Source of the DNA: Clostridium grantii DSM 8605
GTDB taxonomy: Bacteria > Bacillota > Clostridia > Clostridiales > Clostridiaceae
Assembly: GCF_900129965.1 (NCBI RefSeq)
Contig: NZ_FQXM01000006.1
Span: forward strand, 62,001-126,000
DNA length: 64,000 bases
Reading direction: 5' to 3'
Shown: positions 26,084-35,698 of the stretch, in pieces
Layout of the letters: each line of letters opens with the position of its first letter
Position numbering within the stretch: the first letter of the stretch is position 1
Notes under the pieces: model-generated
The model's database searches: none
Seen by the model: only the letters and a program-made list of their open reading frames with translations
What the model was told of the DNA's origin: nothing
Position numbers and translations under genes: made by a program

Positions 26084-27544
26084 TTATTTCTGCCTTATTT
26101 TATCTCTTGAATTCATATAAATAGGTCTTTTCTTAAAGAATTTCAATGGCATTCTTATTAAATAATCCTTTTGGTCCTCAAGATTTGGATTCACTGCTGG
26201 AGCCAAATAAGGAATTCCAAAACTTTTTAGTTTAATAAGGTGACACGTTAAAAGTATAATCCCTAAAACAATGCCATAAAGTCCAATTATTGACGCTGCT
26301 ATTATAAGTCCAAATCTAACCATTCTTATAGCAGAAGTAATTTCATAACTAGAAGCCACAAATTCAGTAATAGCTGTACTTGCAACTATTATAATCATTA
26401 TAGGACTTACAATTCCCGCTGTAACAGCCGCCTGGCCTACAATAAGCCCGCCTACTATTCCTATCGTAGCTCCAATAGGCCTTGGTAGCCTAACAATAGC
26501 TTCAAGCAATAAAGCCATACTCACTTCCATAATAAGCACTTCAACAAATGCCGGAAATGGAACCCCTTCTCTTGAAGCAGCTATTGAATAAGCCAATTTA
26601 GTAGGGATAATTCCTGTATGAAAAGAAGTAACTGCTATATAAAGACAGGGTAAAATCAAAGAAATAAAAAGAGCAAATACTCTTGTTATTCGTACAAAGG
26701 ATGCGTGCATCCATCTTTGATTATAATCATCAGGAGACTGAATAATATTATTTAATGTTGCAGGAACAATTAAAACAAAAGGAGAATTATCTACTAAAAT
26801 AGCTGTTCTTCCTTCATAAATAGCTGCTGCTACCACATCAGGTCTTTCAGTACTTTGAACTTGAGGAAAAGGGGAATATATATCATCTTCTATAAATTGT
26901 TGAATATATCCACTATCTAGCACAGCATCTATATTAATTTTTTGAAGCCTTTTATTGAGTTCCTCAAGAACCTGATTATTAACTAAATCAGACATGTACA
27001 TTACCACCACATCAGTTTTAGAACGAACTCCTAGTGAACTAGGTACCACCTTCAACCTAGTGTCTCTGATTCTTCTTCTTACAAGGGCAGTATTAAATCT
27101 TATAGTTTCAGTAAAACCTTCCCTTGACCCTCTAACTACAGTTTCTCCTGAAGGTTCTGACACCCCTCTTGCCGGCCAAAATCTAGTAGCTATAACATAA
27201 GCTTTGTTTATTCCCTCTAGCATCATCAATGTATCACCTGATAACATTGCATCAACACCCTTTGAAAAATCCTCCACCTCTCTCAAATCTGAAATGGTTA
27301 ATATTTTATCCTTCATTTCCTCTGCATCCTTTAATTCATCCGCATTTTTCATTAAAGGAATCATAACAAATTGATCAAGTAATAATTTATCTCCCATTCC
27401 ATCAATATAAACAAAAGCTGCCTTCCATTTACCCATATAAAATTCTCTAAAAACAATATCTGAATTATCTTTTAAAATCTCTTTCAAATAACTAATATTA
27501 TTATCTACTTCTTTTGATATTTCTTTCTTAACCCATTCTTTCAA
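26084..27544 (-). CDS. Spore germinant receptor A subunit (GerA family)
   Basis: The 486-residue protein has a large soluble N-terminal part (about 1-280) and a C-terminal membrane part with five or six helices. Signature stretches are GRTAILVDNSPFVLIVPAT, EGVPFPAFVEVLIMEVSMALLLEA and RLPRPIGATIGIVGGLIVGQAAV (quoted in parts). The start is TTG. It is the first large gene of the receptor operon. Confidence 0.95.
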   Translation of the reverse strand: MKEWVKKEISKEVDNNISYLKEILKDNSDIVFREFYMGKWKAAFVYIDGMGDKLLLDQFVMIPLMKNADELKDAEEMKDKILTISDLREVEDFSKGVDAMLSGDTLMMLEGINKAYVIATRFWPARGVSEPSGETVVRGSREGFTETIRFNTALVRRRIRDTRLKVVPSSLGVRSKTDVVVMYMSDLVNNQVLEELNKRLQKINIDAVLDSGYIQQFIEDDIYSPFPQVQSTERPDVVAAAIYEGRTAILVDNSPFVLIVPATLNNIIQSPDDYNQRWMHASFVRITRVFALFISLILPCLYIAVTSFHTGIIPTKLAYSIAASREGVPFPAFVEVLIMEVSMALLLEAIVRLPRPIGATIGIVGGLIVGQAAVTAGIVSPIMIIIVASTAITEFVASSYEITSAIRMVRFGLIIAASIIGLYGIVLGIILLTCHLIKLKSFGIPYLAPAVNPNLEDQKDYLIRMPLKFFKKRPIYMNSRDKIRQK

Positions 27545-27559
27545 ATTATCACACCCTTT

Positions 27560-27754
27560 TTATGTTAAAATACTTTTTATTGAGAATAAAATTAAAGATA
27601 CGACTATAGCCCCTATTCCAATAAATCTAGCTATTTTAAAGTCTCTTTCCAAATTTAATTTCTTAAATTTTGTAGAATCATAAAATCCAACAATAACTCC
27701 TTGAATAATCATCATAAAAATAAAATATATTCCAAATGAATCTAATACTTTCAT
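27560..27754 (-). CDS. Small two-helix membrane protein before the gerA-type operon
   Basis: A 64-residue protein with two hydrophobic segments (about 8-25 and 43-61) and a basic linker. It lies 15 bp upstream of the receptor A-subunit gene on the same strand. Many GerA-type operons contain a small membrane D-subunit-like protein, and clostridial genomes have a short family of this shape. A role in receptor function is inference from position and topology. Confidence 0.55.
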   Translation of the reverse strand: MKVLDSFGIYFIFMMIIQGVIVGFYDSTKFKKLNLERDFKIARFIGIGAIVVSLILFSIKSILT

Positions 27755-27805
27755 ATAAACCCTCCTATCACATTTTATTTTTAGCTGAACAAAATAATTT
27801 ATACA

Positions 27806-27842
27806 TAAAAAAACCGCAAGATTTAAATCCTACGGTTTATCA
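27806..27842 (-). terminator. Terminator after ispE
   Basis: The arms AAACCG-AAGATTT and AAATCCT-CGGTTT (27811-27838) form a stem with small interruptions; on the minus strand it is followed by seven Ts. Confidence 0.8.
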
Positions 27843-27881
27843 TTCTCAATTTTATTTTTATATATTTTTTACTCAAACATA

Positions 27882-28724
27882 TTATATAGTTTTACTCAAA
27901 TATACTTGGTCATATCTACTTTTAAAATATTCATATGTTTTTTCAGCTTTACTCTCATCTTCAAAAATTCCAAAGATGGTTGGTCCACTACCAGTCATAA
28001 GTGCCCCTAAAGCTCCTTGATTTAGCATATTATTTTTAATTTCTCTTAATATCTTATGTTTTTTCAAAGATACATTTTCTAATACATTCATTAAATTTTC
28101 ACTTACAAAAGCAACATTATTTCCTTCTATAGCTTGAATAACTTCCTCAGTTTTAGGATGTTTAAATATTTTTTGTACATCTATATCTTTGTATACATCC
28201 TTTGTTGATAATCCAAAATTAGGTTTTACAATAACCAACATATGACCCTTAAAAGGTTTTAGTGGTGTTATAATTTCCCCAATGCCTTCACAAAGAGCCG
28301 TGCCCCCCTTTATGCAAAAAGGAATATCTGCTCCTAATTTCAAACCTACTTCCATCAATTTACTTTCTGATACATTAATTTCAAATAAATCTTTCATAGC
28401 TTTCAACACAGCAGCAGCATCTGTGCTCCCGCCTGCCATACCAGCTGCTACCGGTATATTCTTTGTTATTTTAATCTTAACACCCTCACTTATATTAAAC
28501 TCATTCATAAAAATTTCCGCTGCCTTATAAGCAAGATTTCTTTCATCTGTAGGTATATAATTCTTATCTGCTTCAATAATAATTCCACTTTGTATTTTTT
28601 CTATCTCTATCTCATCATACACATCAACATTCTGCATGATCATTCTTAACAAATGATATCCATCTTTTCTTTTCCCTGTAATATCTAAGGTTAAATTTAT
28701 CTTCGCGTAGGCTTTAACTTTCAT
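27882..28724 (-). CDS. ispE: 4-diphosphocytidyl-2-C-methyl-D-erythritol kinase
   Basis: It phosphorylates CDP-methylerythritol in the MEP isoprenoid pathway. The 280-residue GHMP kinase has the N-terminal AYAKINLTLDI, the ATP-binding loop PVAAGMAGGSTDAAA and the C-terminal MTGSGPTIFGIF. All three family motifs are intact. It stands alone between spore genes. Confidence 0.97.
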   Translation of the reverse strand: MKVKAYAKINLTLDITGKRKDGYHLLRMIMQNVDVYDEIEIEKIQSGIIIEADKNYIPTDERNLAYKAAEIFMNEFNISEGVKIKITKNIPVAAGMAGGSTDAAAVLKAMKDLFEINVSESKLMEVGLKLGADIPFCIKGGTALCEGIGEIITPLKPFKGHMLVIVKPNFGLSTKDVYKDIDVQKIFKHPKTEEVIQAIEGNNVAFVSENLMNVLENVSLKKHKILREIKNNMLNQGALGALMTGSGPTIFGIFEDESKAEKTYEYFKSRYDQVYLSKTI

Positions 28725-28766
28725 TTTATCCTCCTTAAGGCAATAACATTTTCATTTATATTATAA

Positions 28767-28806
28767 CACGAAAATAAGCTTTTCTCCTCAAGAGAAAGGC
28801 TTATTT
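28767..28806 (-). terminator. Hairpin after the SPOCS-LysM gene
   Basis: A stem of about 15 bp (AAATAAGCCTTTCTC with GGAGAAAAGCTTATTT on the minus strand, small mismatches) has only a modest T-run. It is probably the terminator of the SPOCS-LysM gene. Confidence 0.6.
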
Positions 28807-28818
28807 CATAATACAAAT

Positions 28819-30381
28819 TTAAATTATTGCTCTACCAGGAATAATCAATTTATCCCCTATATTCAATCCACTGTCTTCTTCAAGCTCATTAACCTTAGCT
28901 AAAGACTCTATAGTTGTATAATATTTTTTAGCAACTTTCCATAAACTGTCCCCAGGTTGAACCACATAAATTGTAAGACTTGCTTTTTTATTTACAGGCT
29001 CCCCTTCTATTTCTTCAATGTCTACTATAAATTCCTTTGACTCTGAATAATATACACATATATCAGCTAAAACAAGTGCTTTTACTCCAATGGTACTAGC
29101 TTCAACCATAGCTTCCATAGTTTCTAACGTAACATTAGCACTGCAATGCATATTAATTTTAGCTCCCGGCACATCTATGGCTGTGGAAAAAGGAATTTCT
29201 TCTGAAACAACTTCTACATTCCCCGTATCAGATTCACTACTATATACCGCATGAGTCCATACTAATCCTTCAATTATAACTCGCCCTTCAACAATTCTCT
29301 TATCAGTTACACATACTTCTCCTGTAGTCATAAGAACCTTCAACGGTTTTCCATTTTTTAAATCCACTTCTAAATTCTCTTTTACAATAGCCTCTGTATA
29401 TTTATGTGAAAGCGCAATGTTTAAATCATAATTTTTCTTTTCCATTTTAAGTATTTTATTTGGTGAATATGCATCTTCAATAGTTTCTATATCATTTTTG
29501 GTTGTTATTCTAATTGCTGCTTTGATAAGGGATTCTACATCAACTATTCTATATTCACCTAAATCATCTTCTTTTATATCATATTCTGTGCCTTCAACCA
29601 TAAACTCACTTCTTGAGTCCATAAAAGAATCTACTCCATCACAAGAAACTTCTTTTGTTATTAAAACTTCTTCTTGAATATAACAAACTTCTCCTTGACC
29701 TACTGATCTGTATAAAATTTTAAACAAAGCAAAACACTCTATTTCAATTTTGTCATCATATAATTTAACTTCTTTTTTGTGAACACAAACTTCACACTTT
29801 AAAATTCTCCCTATTTCAGGATTATCTAATGATATCTGCATAGTACACTTGGATACCAATTCTTCTTCTAAATTTACTACAACCTTATCCATAGATATAG
29901 ATTTTTTTAATATCTGAATATCTTCATTATCATCTATACTATTTACTATTTCAAATTCTGAGTTATTGTAAACTGTAGCTTTTACCATCAAAACTCCATC
30001 TATTCCTATTTTTCTTTCATTTATAACTTTGCACTCTATATGTTCTACTGTGCAATAGCATTTGCACTCCATACCACCTTCAGTGCCATCAATATTGGAA
30101 TAGCTAGAAAAACCACTTGAATATAAAACACTACAAATCTGATATTTATCATCTACTTTAGCCATATACATAACATTATATTTCATAGTTCCTTGTATAT
30201 GAACCTTTCCTTGCACAATTTCTTTACTTGAAATATAAGGTTTAGCATCTAAAGATAGTATTTTATAAACATCCGGTTCAGTATCTGGAATAACATATTC
30301 CTCTTTAACTACTGAATTTTGAATATCAGTGCCTAACTTATACTCACATTGTATATTTTCTTTAATTAAGTCCATAGCCAT
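28819..30381 (-). CDS. SPOCS (DUF3794) and LysM domain spore protein
   Basis: The 520-residue protein has repeated beta-rich SPOCS/DUF3794 units (about 30-140, 165-270 and 340-450) and a C-terminal LysM peptidoglycan-binding domain (about 473-517, starting YVVQPGDSLWKVAKKYY and ending IGDKLIIPG). No signal peptide is evident. The domain pair is found in clostridial spore-coat or cortex proteins that assemble on the forespore from the mother cell. Placement between other spore genes agrees; the exact role is unknown. Confidence 0.85.
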   Translation of the reverse strand: MAMDLIKENIQCEYKLGTDIQNSVVKEEYVIPDTEPDVYKILSLDAKPYISSKEIVQGKVHIQGTMKYNVMYMAKVDDKYQICSVLYSSGFSSYSNIDGTEGGMECKCYCTVEHIECKVINERKIGIDGVLMVKATVYNNSEFEIVNSIDDNEDIQILKKSISMDKVVVNLEEELVSKCTMQISLDNPEIGRILKCEVCVHKKEVKLYDDKIEIECFALFKILYRSVGQGEVCYIQEEVLITKEVSCDGVDSFMDSRSEFMVEGTEYDIKEDDLGEYRIVDVESLIKAAIRITTKNDIETIEDAYSPNKILKMEKKNYDLNIALSHKYTEAIVKENLEVDLKNGKPLKVLMTTGEVCVTDKRIVEGRVIIEGLVWTHAVYSSESDTGNVEVVSEEIPFSTAIDVPGAKINMHCSANVTLETMEAMVEASTIGVKALVLADICVYYSESKEFIVDIEEIEGEPVNKKASLTIYVVQPGDSLWKVAKKYYTTIESLAKVNELEEDSGLNIGDKLIIPGRAII

Positions 30382-30600
30382 ATTCTTTAACCTCCCTATA
30401 ATACCTACTATCTAATATATATATATGTATGTATTGAATTATGCTTATTTTTTTAATAATATTTTCAGGAAAATTTTATAGAGTTAATACTTCCTAAATG
30501 TAAAAGACAACACAAGATAGTTGAGAGTTTTTAATAGAATGTAACAGTTTTAAAAAAAGTTGACAATTGACAGTGTACAGTATTGGTGACTTTATCACGC
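30382..30600. other. AT-rich gap, no gene seen
   Basis: Between the SPOCS-LysM start and the veg terminator I see no open frame with a ribosome binding site. A promoter-like TTGACA near 30560 is part of a short degenerate repeat (TTGACAATTGACAG) and has no matching -10. It lies on the wrong strand for the neighbouring genes. Confidence 0.4.
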
Positions 30601-30647
30601 AAAAAAAACTAAAGGCCCAAGTTTTAATCCTTGGGCCTTTAGTTTTA
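30601..30647 (-). terminator. Strong terminator after veg
   Basis: AACTAAAGGCCCAAG and its perfect complement flank a 7-nt loop; on the minus strand eight Ts follow, and the other side is T-rich as well. Confidence 0.92.
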
Positions 30648-30701
30648 ATTTTTCTTTAAAATTAAAATATAAAAAGTAATACTAAAAATTCAGCACTACT
30701 T

Positions 30702-30938
30702 TTAACCAGCAAATTCTATTTGAACTGTTTTTGTTAAAATATCTGAATAACTATATGTCACTGTCCTTTGGGTGTCGCTTCCTAATCTTACAACAAATAT
30801 ACTTGGATAAGTTTTTTCAATAACTCCGTTACTTACTATTACCTTTCTTCTGCCGTTATTAGCTCTTAATGTAACTTCTTCGCCAATATGATTATCTATC
30901 TCGTTTTTAATTGAAACTAAGACATTTCCCTTCTTCAA
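30702..30938 (-). CDS. veg: Veg family protein
   Basis: This small protein of about 78 residues has the conserved core IGEEVTLRANNGRRK and PSIFVVRLG. In Bacillus Veg is abundant and promotes biofilm matrix gene expression. The frame opens with GTG at 30947 inside the ribosome binding site; the TTG at 30938 has an AGAGGG site 8 bases before it and gives the usual length. Its promoter is near-consensus (listed separately), fitting high expression. Confidence 0.85.
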   Translation of the reverse strand: MKKGNVLVSIKNEIDNHIGEEVTLRANNGRRKVIVSNGVIEKTYPSIFVVRLGSDTQRTVTYSYSDILTKTVQIEFAG

Positions 30939-30965
30939 ATAAAACACCCTCTCTCTACATCATCT

Positions 30966-30994
30966 ATTATACTATAAATAAACAAAGATGTCAA
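30966..30994 (-). promoter_or_regulatory. Consensus sigma-A promoter of veg
   Basis: On the minus strand, TTGACA (30989-30994) and TATAAT (30966-30971) are exactly 17 bp apart. The veg promoter of Bacillus is likewise one of the strongest known. Confidence 0.93.
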
Positions 30995-31183
30995 GCAAAC
31001 TAAATATTTTATCACTAATTTATCTGTTTTGTCAATATTAATTTTTTATGAACTTTTTCCAATAAATCAGCGCTTTTCTCTCAAATGTAAAGATTTACTT
31101 TGAAAATCACCTTATACTATTTATTATTGTCAATAGCCTTATTTTTATTCACTTTTTATTAGTTTATTTTACTAGAATATTTA

Positions 31184-32059
31184 TTAAGCGAACTTTGATT
31201 TTGGATAACCTTCTCTATATTTACCTCTAGTTTGTAAGCCACCAATTCCATCTATTCCTGTTATGGTATCTTTTATAACTTCTTTAACTGAAATTACTTT
31301 TTCAACATTTGTATAAGCAATTTTTTCAGTTAAAAAAACTGGATCTAAGCAATGAATCAAAACCCGGTTAGGCGAACTTGCAAAATTAGCCCCTGCATCC
31401 AATATAGCTTCATAACAAGATTGACAAGCCCCTGCAAAAATCACCAAGTCATCATATCCGGTAACATAACCTCTCAATATAGAAACTGATTGTACGAAGT
31501 ACTTAGAATTCGTATAGTTATCAATATCCATATAATCTCTTGCTTTTTTTACTATAGAATCATGACCTGTTAAAACCACAATATCCGGTCTATGTTCCTT
31601 AACTAATTGCAAAACCTGCTCTGGTTGTTTTTTTTCATTAATAACTTTACCTACAACCTCTAAGTTTAATTGTAGATAGGTTTTTAAACAAACATCTAAA
31701 TATTCTGCATCTCCATCTATATGAAGTATTTTCCCCGGTCTTCCAAACAATAAACTATTCTCAACTTTTATATTTTTATTACTCCTGACCATTAGCTTTG
31801 GGTGACTATTTTCTTCCCCTCTACTCATAAGTATTTTCTTTATATTTTTATTTATCTCTTTATCAAAAACTTCATCATTCTTTTTCACACAATCTCTCGT
31901 TGCAAGTTCTAAATCCATTTCAGGAGAATCTGCAATAATTCTTAAGTTGAGTCCTTTTAAAACGTAAATAGTTTTATTTTCAATTATTTTTATATCTATA
32001 ATTTTAAATGTTATATCTTTTCCATAAGATTTTCTTACAACTACATCTCCTATGTCCAA
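31184..32059 (-). CDS. yabG: Sporulation-specific protease YabG
   Basis: This mother-cell protease trims coat and cortex-associated proteins; in clostridia YabG processes germination proteins. The 291-residue protein matches the family over its length, with KILHIDGDAEYLDVCLKTYL, HRPDIVVLTGHDS and GACQSCYEAILDAGANFASSP as landmark stretches (partly quoted). The Cys-His pair expected of the protease is present (C in GACQSC, H in LTGHDS). The start is TTG after GGAG. It is upstream of veg, as in many Firmicutes. Confidence 0.93.
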   Translation of the reverse strand: MDIGDVVVRKSYGKDITFKIIDIKIIENKTIYVLKGLNLRIIADSPEMDLELATRDCVKKNDEVFDKEINKNIKKILMSRGEENSHPKLMVRSNKNIKVENSLLFGRPGKILHIDGDAEYLDVCLKTYLQLNLEVVGKVINEKKQPEQVLQLVKEHRPDIVVLTGHDSIVKKARDYMDIDNYTNSKYFVQSVSILRGYVTGYDDLVIFAGACQSCYEAILDAGANFASSPNRVLIHCLDPVFLTEKIAYTNVEKVISVKEVIKDTITGIDGIGGLQTRGKYREGYPKSKFA

Positions 32060-32181
32060 TAAACCATCTCCTAAAAAGTCATACTATATACTATGATTAA
32101 TATATGCTATAGGTTACAGATTACTTCATTTTATAGGTATTCAAGTTCAACTATTCCCCATTATTATTCATTAATGTGTTA

Positions 32182-32221
32182 TAAAAAAGAACACCTTTAT
32201 TAATCAAAAGTGTTCTTTTCT
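32182..32221 (-). terminator. Terminator after the DUF975 gene
   Basis: The perfect arms AAAAGAACAC and GTGTTCTTTT flank a 13-nt loop; six Ts follow on the minus strand. Confidence 0.85.
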
Positions 32222-32269
32222 ATCAATAACTATTTAGTTTTTACTTTTATTTTCTTAACAAAATTAAAA

Positions 32270-33163
32270 TTATTCTATTACCAATTCATTGTTTTCCATT
32301 TCATCTCCATAATAAGCTTCTTTTAAATTTTCATAAAAAGCAACTTTAGATGTATGAATATATGGCGTTAACCAAAGGAATCCTATGCAAATGGTCATTA
32401 AGCTTAATATGCTCCATCCTATAAAGCTTAAATATAATAAAAACAGTTTTATTTTAAAACCTTTCATCATTTTCTTACTCTGAGAAATACATTCCATAGC
32501 ATCATAATCTTCATTATCAATTGAAATATAAAAAGCAAGTTCATATTTATATACTATAATTCCATATATGATTGATGCTATAATAAAAATAACAACCCCA
32601 ATTGCTATACTCCCTACAATGATAGGTAAAATACTTTCAAAATCTTGCAATTCATTCCCTGTAAAATTTTGTTTAGATAAATTCATTATAGCTGGTACGG
32701 ATATAATACCTATAATTATTAATGTTGGCACAAATACTGCAAATGCCCAAAGTATTGAAAATATGAAAATCAATAAATTCAACAAAAATGTTTTCCCAAA
32801 CTTTGCAAATCCACTAAATAAATCTTCAATTTTACTATTATTATTCCTAATTAAATTTAAAAAGAAAGTAGATAAACCAAATAATAATGGACCTCCTATT
32901 ATAAAATTAACTAAGGAACTTAAATTTGATACTACTTGCCCATTGCTTGTGTTCATTCCTACAACATCCTGTGTTTGTAAATAATTAAACGAGGAGATTG
33001 TATCTCCAATGCTAGTTATACTTACAACAACTGAAATTCCTGAGGTTATAATAGTAAAAATAAAACACACTAAAATTGCCATACCCCATCTTCCGCTTAA
33101 TGATTGACGTGCTGTTCTTTTAATTTCCCCAATGCTCTTAATTTTTTCTTTATTATACTCCAT
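32270..33163 (-). CDS. DUF975 membrane protein
   Basis: The 297-residue protein has about six hydrophobic segments. The N-terminal motif IGEIKRTARQSLSGRWG and the DYDAMECISQSKKMMKG stretch before the last helices are typical of the DUF975 family. Function is unknown. It has its own terminator and no operon partner. Confidence 0.85.
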   Translation of the reverse strand: MEYNKEKIKSIGEIKRTARQSLSGRWGMAILVCFIFTIITSGISVVVSITSIGDTISSFNYLQTQDVVGMNTSNGQVVSNLSSLVNFIIGGPLLFGLSTFFLNLIRNNNSKIEDLFSGFAKFGKTFLLNLLIFIFSILWAFAVFVPTLIIIGIISVPAIMNLSKQNFTGNELQDFESILPIIVGSIAIGVVIFIIASIIYGIIVYKYELAFYISIDNEDYDAMECISQSKKMMKGFKIKLFLLYLSFIGWSILSLMTICIGFLWLTPYIHTSKVAFYENLKEAYYGDEMENNELVIE

Positions 33164-33265
33164 AGTCTTGCCAGGCTATTGCCCTACCCCCTTACTTTAT
33201 TTTTTGTAATTACTCTTTATAATTTTACAATAACTTCAATATAATTACAAGAAAACCTTTCATAT

Positions 33266-33302
33266 ATAAAACCATGCAAGCCTCACTTACATGGTTTTAT
33301 AT
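33266..33302 (-). terminator. Terminator between cotS-like and DUF975 genes
   Basis: The 11-bp arms ATAAAACCATG and CATGGTTTTAT enclose a 12-nt loop, next to the stop codon of the cotS-like gene; the T-run is moderate. Confidence 0.7.
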
Positions 33303-33303
33303 T

Positions 33304-34305
33304 TTATTCATTTTGATTATAAGTTTTTTTAAATTCTTCAATGAATTTATTAAATAATTCTTGCTCATCATTTAATGATTTTAGTTTTTTGTGCAGGGCA
33401 GCAGTTCCCCAACTTATTTCATTATAATAATACCTGTTTGCTAATCTCCAATATCTTTGTGGGAATAAAAGAAATGCGAATAAAACTCTATATTCCTCTT
33501 CTTTTAATGGATTTATCTTATTATAAGTATCTATAACTAAATTACAATATTTAATATCCCAGTCCCTACGTTTTAAAACCTTAATTAAATAATTTGATAA
33601 ATCGTACACTCTAAGCTCTCTTTTGCAATAATCAAAATCTATAACATTAAGATTATTATCATCACCTATAATTAAGTTGTGATAAGTATAATCGTGATGA
33701 CAAAAACTCTTTTCCTCTTCAGTTAATTGACATAATTCCATATAGTTTGAACTATTCAATATATCCATTGATCTTATTCCAATTTTTTTATAAAACTCCA
33801 TGCTCTTCATGTATTCAAAATCAAAATCTGTCTTTCTATGCCTTTTTCTACACATACTTTTCATTTTGTCTAAGGAACTTACTCTTTTTTCCATTAAATG
33901 TGGCCATCTTCCTAAATCTGTTTTTAGTTTACTGTTCTCTGGTGGTTCATAGCCTTTACTTGCAATACTCATAAGAGCTAAATTTTCTGTAGCTACAATC
34001 AAATCCTCATCATTATGAAAATCACATTCTCTTCCTTCAATCCACTGAGAAAGAGTGTATATATCTTCATTAACTACCGCATAAGGTTCCTCTTCTGTAT
34101 TCAAATCATACTTGTCGATATTTTCGAATCCATTACTTAGCAAATGTTCCTTTGCCCCGTATACAAAATATAATTTTTGGACTCCATAATTAATTCTCTT
34201 CAAGCATCTATTCCCTTTATTTGTTTTTAAAAAGTAAACTCCTTTTTTAGGTTTCATACTTTCAATATGGATATCAAACTGTCTTTCTATTTCAAATTCC
34301 CTCAT
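33304..34305 (-). CDS. CotS-like spore coat protein with kinase fold
   Basis: This protein of about 333 residues has the APH/choline-kinase fold: the catalytic loop FCHHDYTYHNLIIG (HxD with the following N) and the metal-binding NVIDFDYCKRE. The N-terminal REFEIERQFDIHIESMKPKKGVYFLKT is typical of the CotS/YtaA group of spore coat proteins. It faces a group 1 glycosyltransferase gene, as cotS pairs with cotSA in Bacillus. I start at the ATG at 34305, after GGAGGTGG; an upstream frame extension has no site. Confidence 0.85.
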   Translation of the reverse strand: MREFEIERQFDIHIESMKPKKGVYFLKTNKGNRCLKRINYGVQKLYFVYGAKEHLLSNGFENIDKYDLNTEEEPYAVVNEDIYTLSQWIEGRECDFHNDEDLIVATENLALMSIASKGYEPPENSKLKTDLGRWPHLMEKRVSSLDKMKSMCRKRHRKTDFDFEYMKSMEFYKKIGIRSMDILNSSNYMELCQLTEEEKSFCHHDYTYHNLIIGDDNNLNVIDFDYCKRELRVYDLSNYLIKVLKRRDWDIKYCNLVIDTYNKINPLKEEEYRVLFAFLLFPQRYWRLANRYYYNEISWGTAALHKKLKSLNDEQELFNKFIEEFKKTYNQNE

Positions 34306-34529
34306 CAATATAACCACCTCCATATAAAACTATATGTATTTAATTCTTTTTTTAGAATACCTACTTTAGGAAAACATATTACATTAAAGTCTCATAAAAA
34401 TACTAAATCATAAAATATTGCGCTCCACACAAATATAAAGTTTTACTACAAAGTATGTCGTTGTGTATTAACAATTTAATCACTATTCTAATATAATGGA
34501 GTATAGTTATTTTTATGAAGGGAAAAAAA

Positions 34530-35651
34530 ATGAGAATTGGATTAGATGGTCGTGCGGCTTATTGGTATAGAGGTACAGGCATAGGAACCTATACTTATGA
34601 GCTTATTTATTCTTTACTAAACTTCAGTAAAGAAAATGAATATATGCTTTATGCTCCTTTTAACTATGAATATAATTATCCTGTAGATGAAAAATTAAAT
34701 ATAAACTATATAAATAACTGTACTAATAATATTTTTTGGGAGAATGTAAACAACCCACTTCACCCAATAGATAGTAGCTTAGATATTCTGCATACCCCGC
34801 AAAATGGTATAGGCATTCCTTTGAATAGTAAATTCAAAAATATAATTACTCTACATGATATCATCCCCCGTAGAATGCCTAGTACAGTAAGTGATTGCTA
34901 TCTTAATATTTTTAATATAGAAATAAATAACATTCTTAATAATATAGATGGAATTATAACCGTTTCTAATTTTTCTAAAGAGGATATTATCAAAGAATTT
35001 AACTACCCAAGAGATAAAATTTTTGTTACTCATCTAGCTAATGAAGAAATATATAAGCCTTTATGCAAAGAATTCTGCAAAAAAGTCTTAAAAAAGAAAT
35101 ACTCAATTGATTATGATTATTTATTGTATGTGGGTGGTTTTAGTCCTCGTAAAAATATCCTTGGACTAATCAACTCTTTTAGTACTTATATCAATAAAGC
35201 TTCTTGTAATTTAAAGCTTGTTATCGTTGGAAGAAAGGGTAAATCCTATGAAATTTATAAAAAAAGAGCTGAAGAATTAGGTATAGCTAATAAAGTTATT
35301 TTTACAGGATTTATTCCCGTAGAAGATATGCCAATATTTTATAATGGATGTAAAATATTTTTATACCCTTCTTTTTATGAAGGTTTTGGACTCCCCCCTT
35401 TGGAGGCAATGTCATGTGGAGCACCTATCATAGCTTCCAACGTAACCTCCATTCCTGAAATTTTAGGAGATTCAGCTTATTATATAGATCCTTATAACAT
35501 AGATGAATTGTCCCTTGCAATTGAAAGGGTAATGATGGATGTAGACCTAAGAGAAAAAATGATATTTAATGGATTTATTAAAAGCAATGAATATACTTGG
35601 AAAAAAACTGCTCAATCAACCCTAGCAGCCTATACCTCTTTAATCAAATAA
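34530..35651 (+). CDS. Glycosyltransferase family 4/group 1 (CotSA-like)
   Basis: A GT-B fold glycosyltransferase of 373 residues. The donor-binding half has SFYEGFGLPPLEAMSCGAPI with the E-x7-E motif, and the N-terminal glycine-rich DGRAAYWYRGTGIGTY starts the acceptor half. It probably adds a sugar to a spore-coat or surface polymer; the adjacent divergent cotS-like gene supports a spore role. I start at the ATG at 34530, which has AAGGGA seven bases upstream; the ATG at 34515 has no site. Confidence 0.85.
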   Translation: MRIGLDGRAAYWYRGTGIGTYTYELIYSLLNFSKENEYMLYAPFNYEYNYPVDEKLNINYINNCTNNIFWENVNNPLHPIDSSLDILHTPQNGIGIPLNSKFKNIITLHDIIPRRMPSTVSDCYLNIFNIEINNILNNIDGIITVSNFSKEDIIKEFNYPRDKIFVTHLANEEIYKPLCKEFCKKVLKKKYSIDYDYLLYVGGFSPRKNILGLINSFSTYINKASCNLKLVIVGRKGKSYEIYKKRAEELGIANKVIFTGFIPVEDMPIFYNGCKIFLYPSFYEGFGLPPLEAMSCGAPIIASNVTSIPEILGDSAYYIDPYNIDELSLAIERVMMDVDLREKMIFNGFIKSNEYTWKKTAQSTLAAYTSLIK

Positions 35652-35680
35652 AAAGCTTTCGCTTAAGCGAAAGCTTTCCT
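35650..35680 (+). terminator. Terminator after the glycosyltransferase gene
   Basis: Perfect 11-bp arms AAAGCTTTCGC and GCGAAAGCTTT with a TTAA loop follow the stop codon; only a short T-rich run follows. Confidence 0.75.
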
Positions 35681-35698
35681 TTACTGTAAACTGTTCTA

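Noticed and set aside
30555..30585. TTGACA-like -35 hexamers between the SPOCS-LysM and veg genes
   Set aside because: They belong to a short degenerate repeat, have no -10 element at the right distance and no gene follows on that strand.
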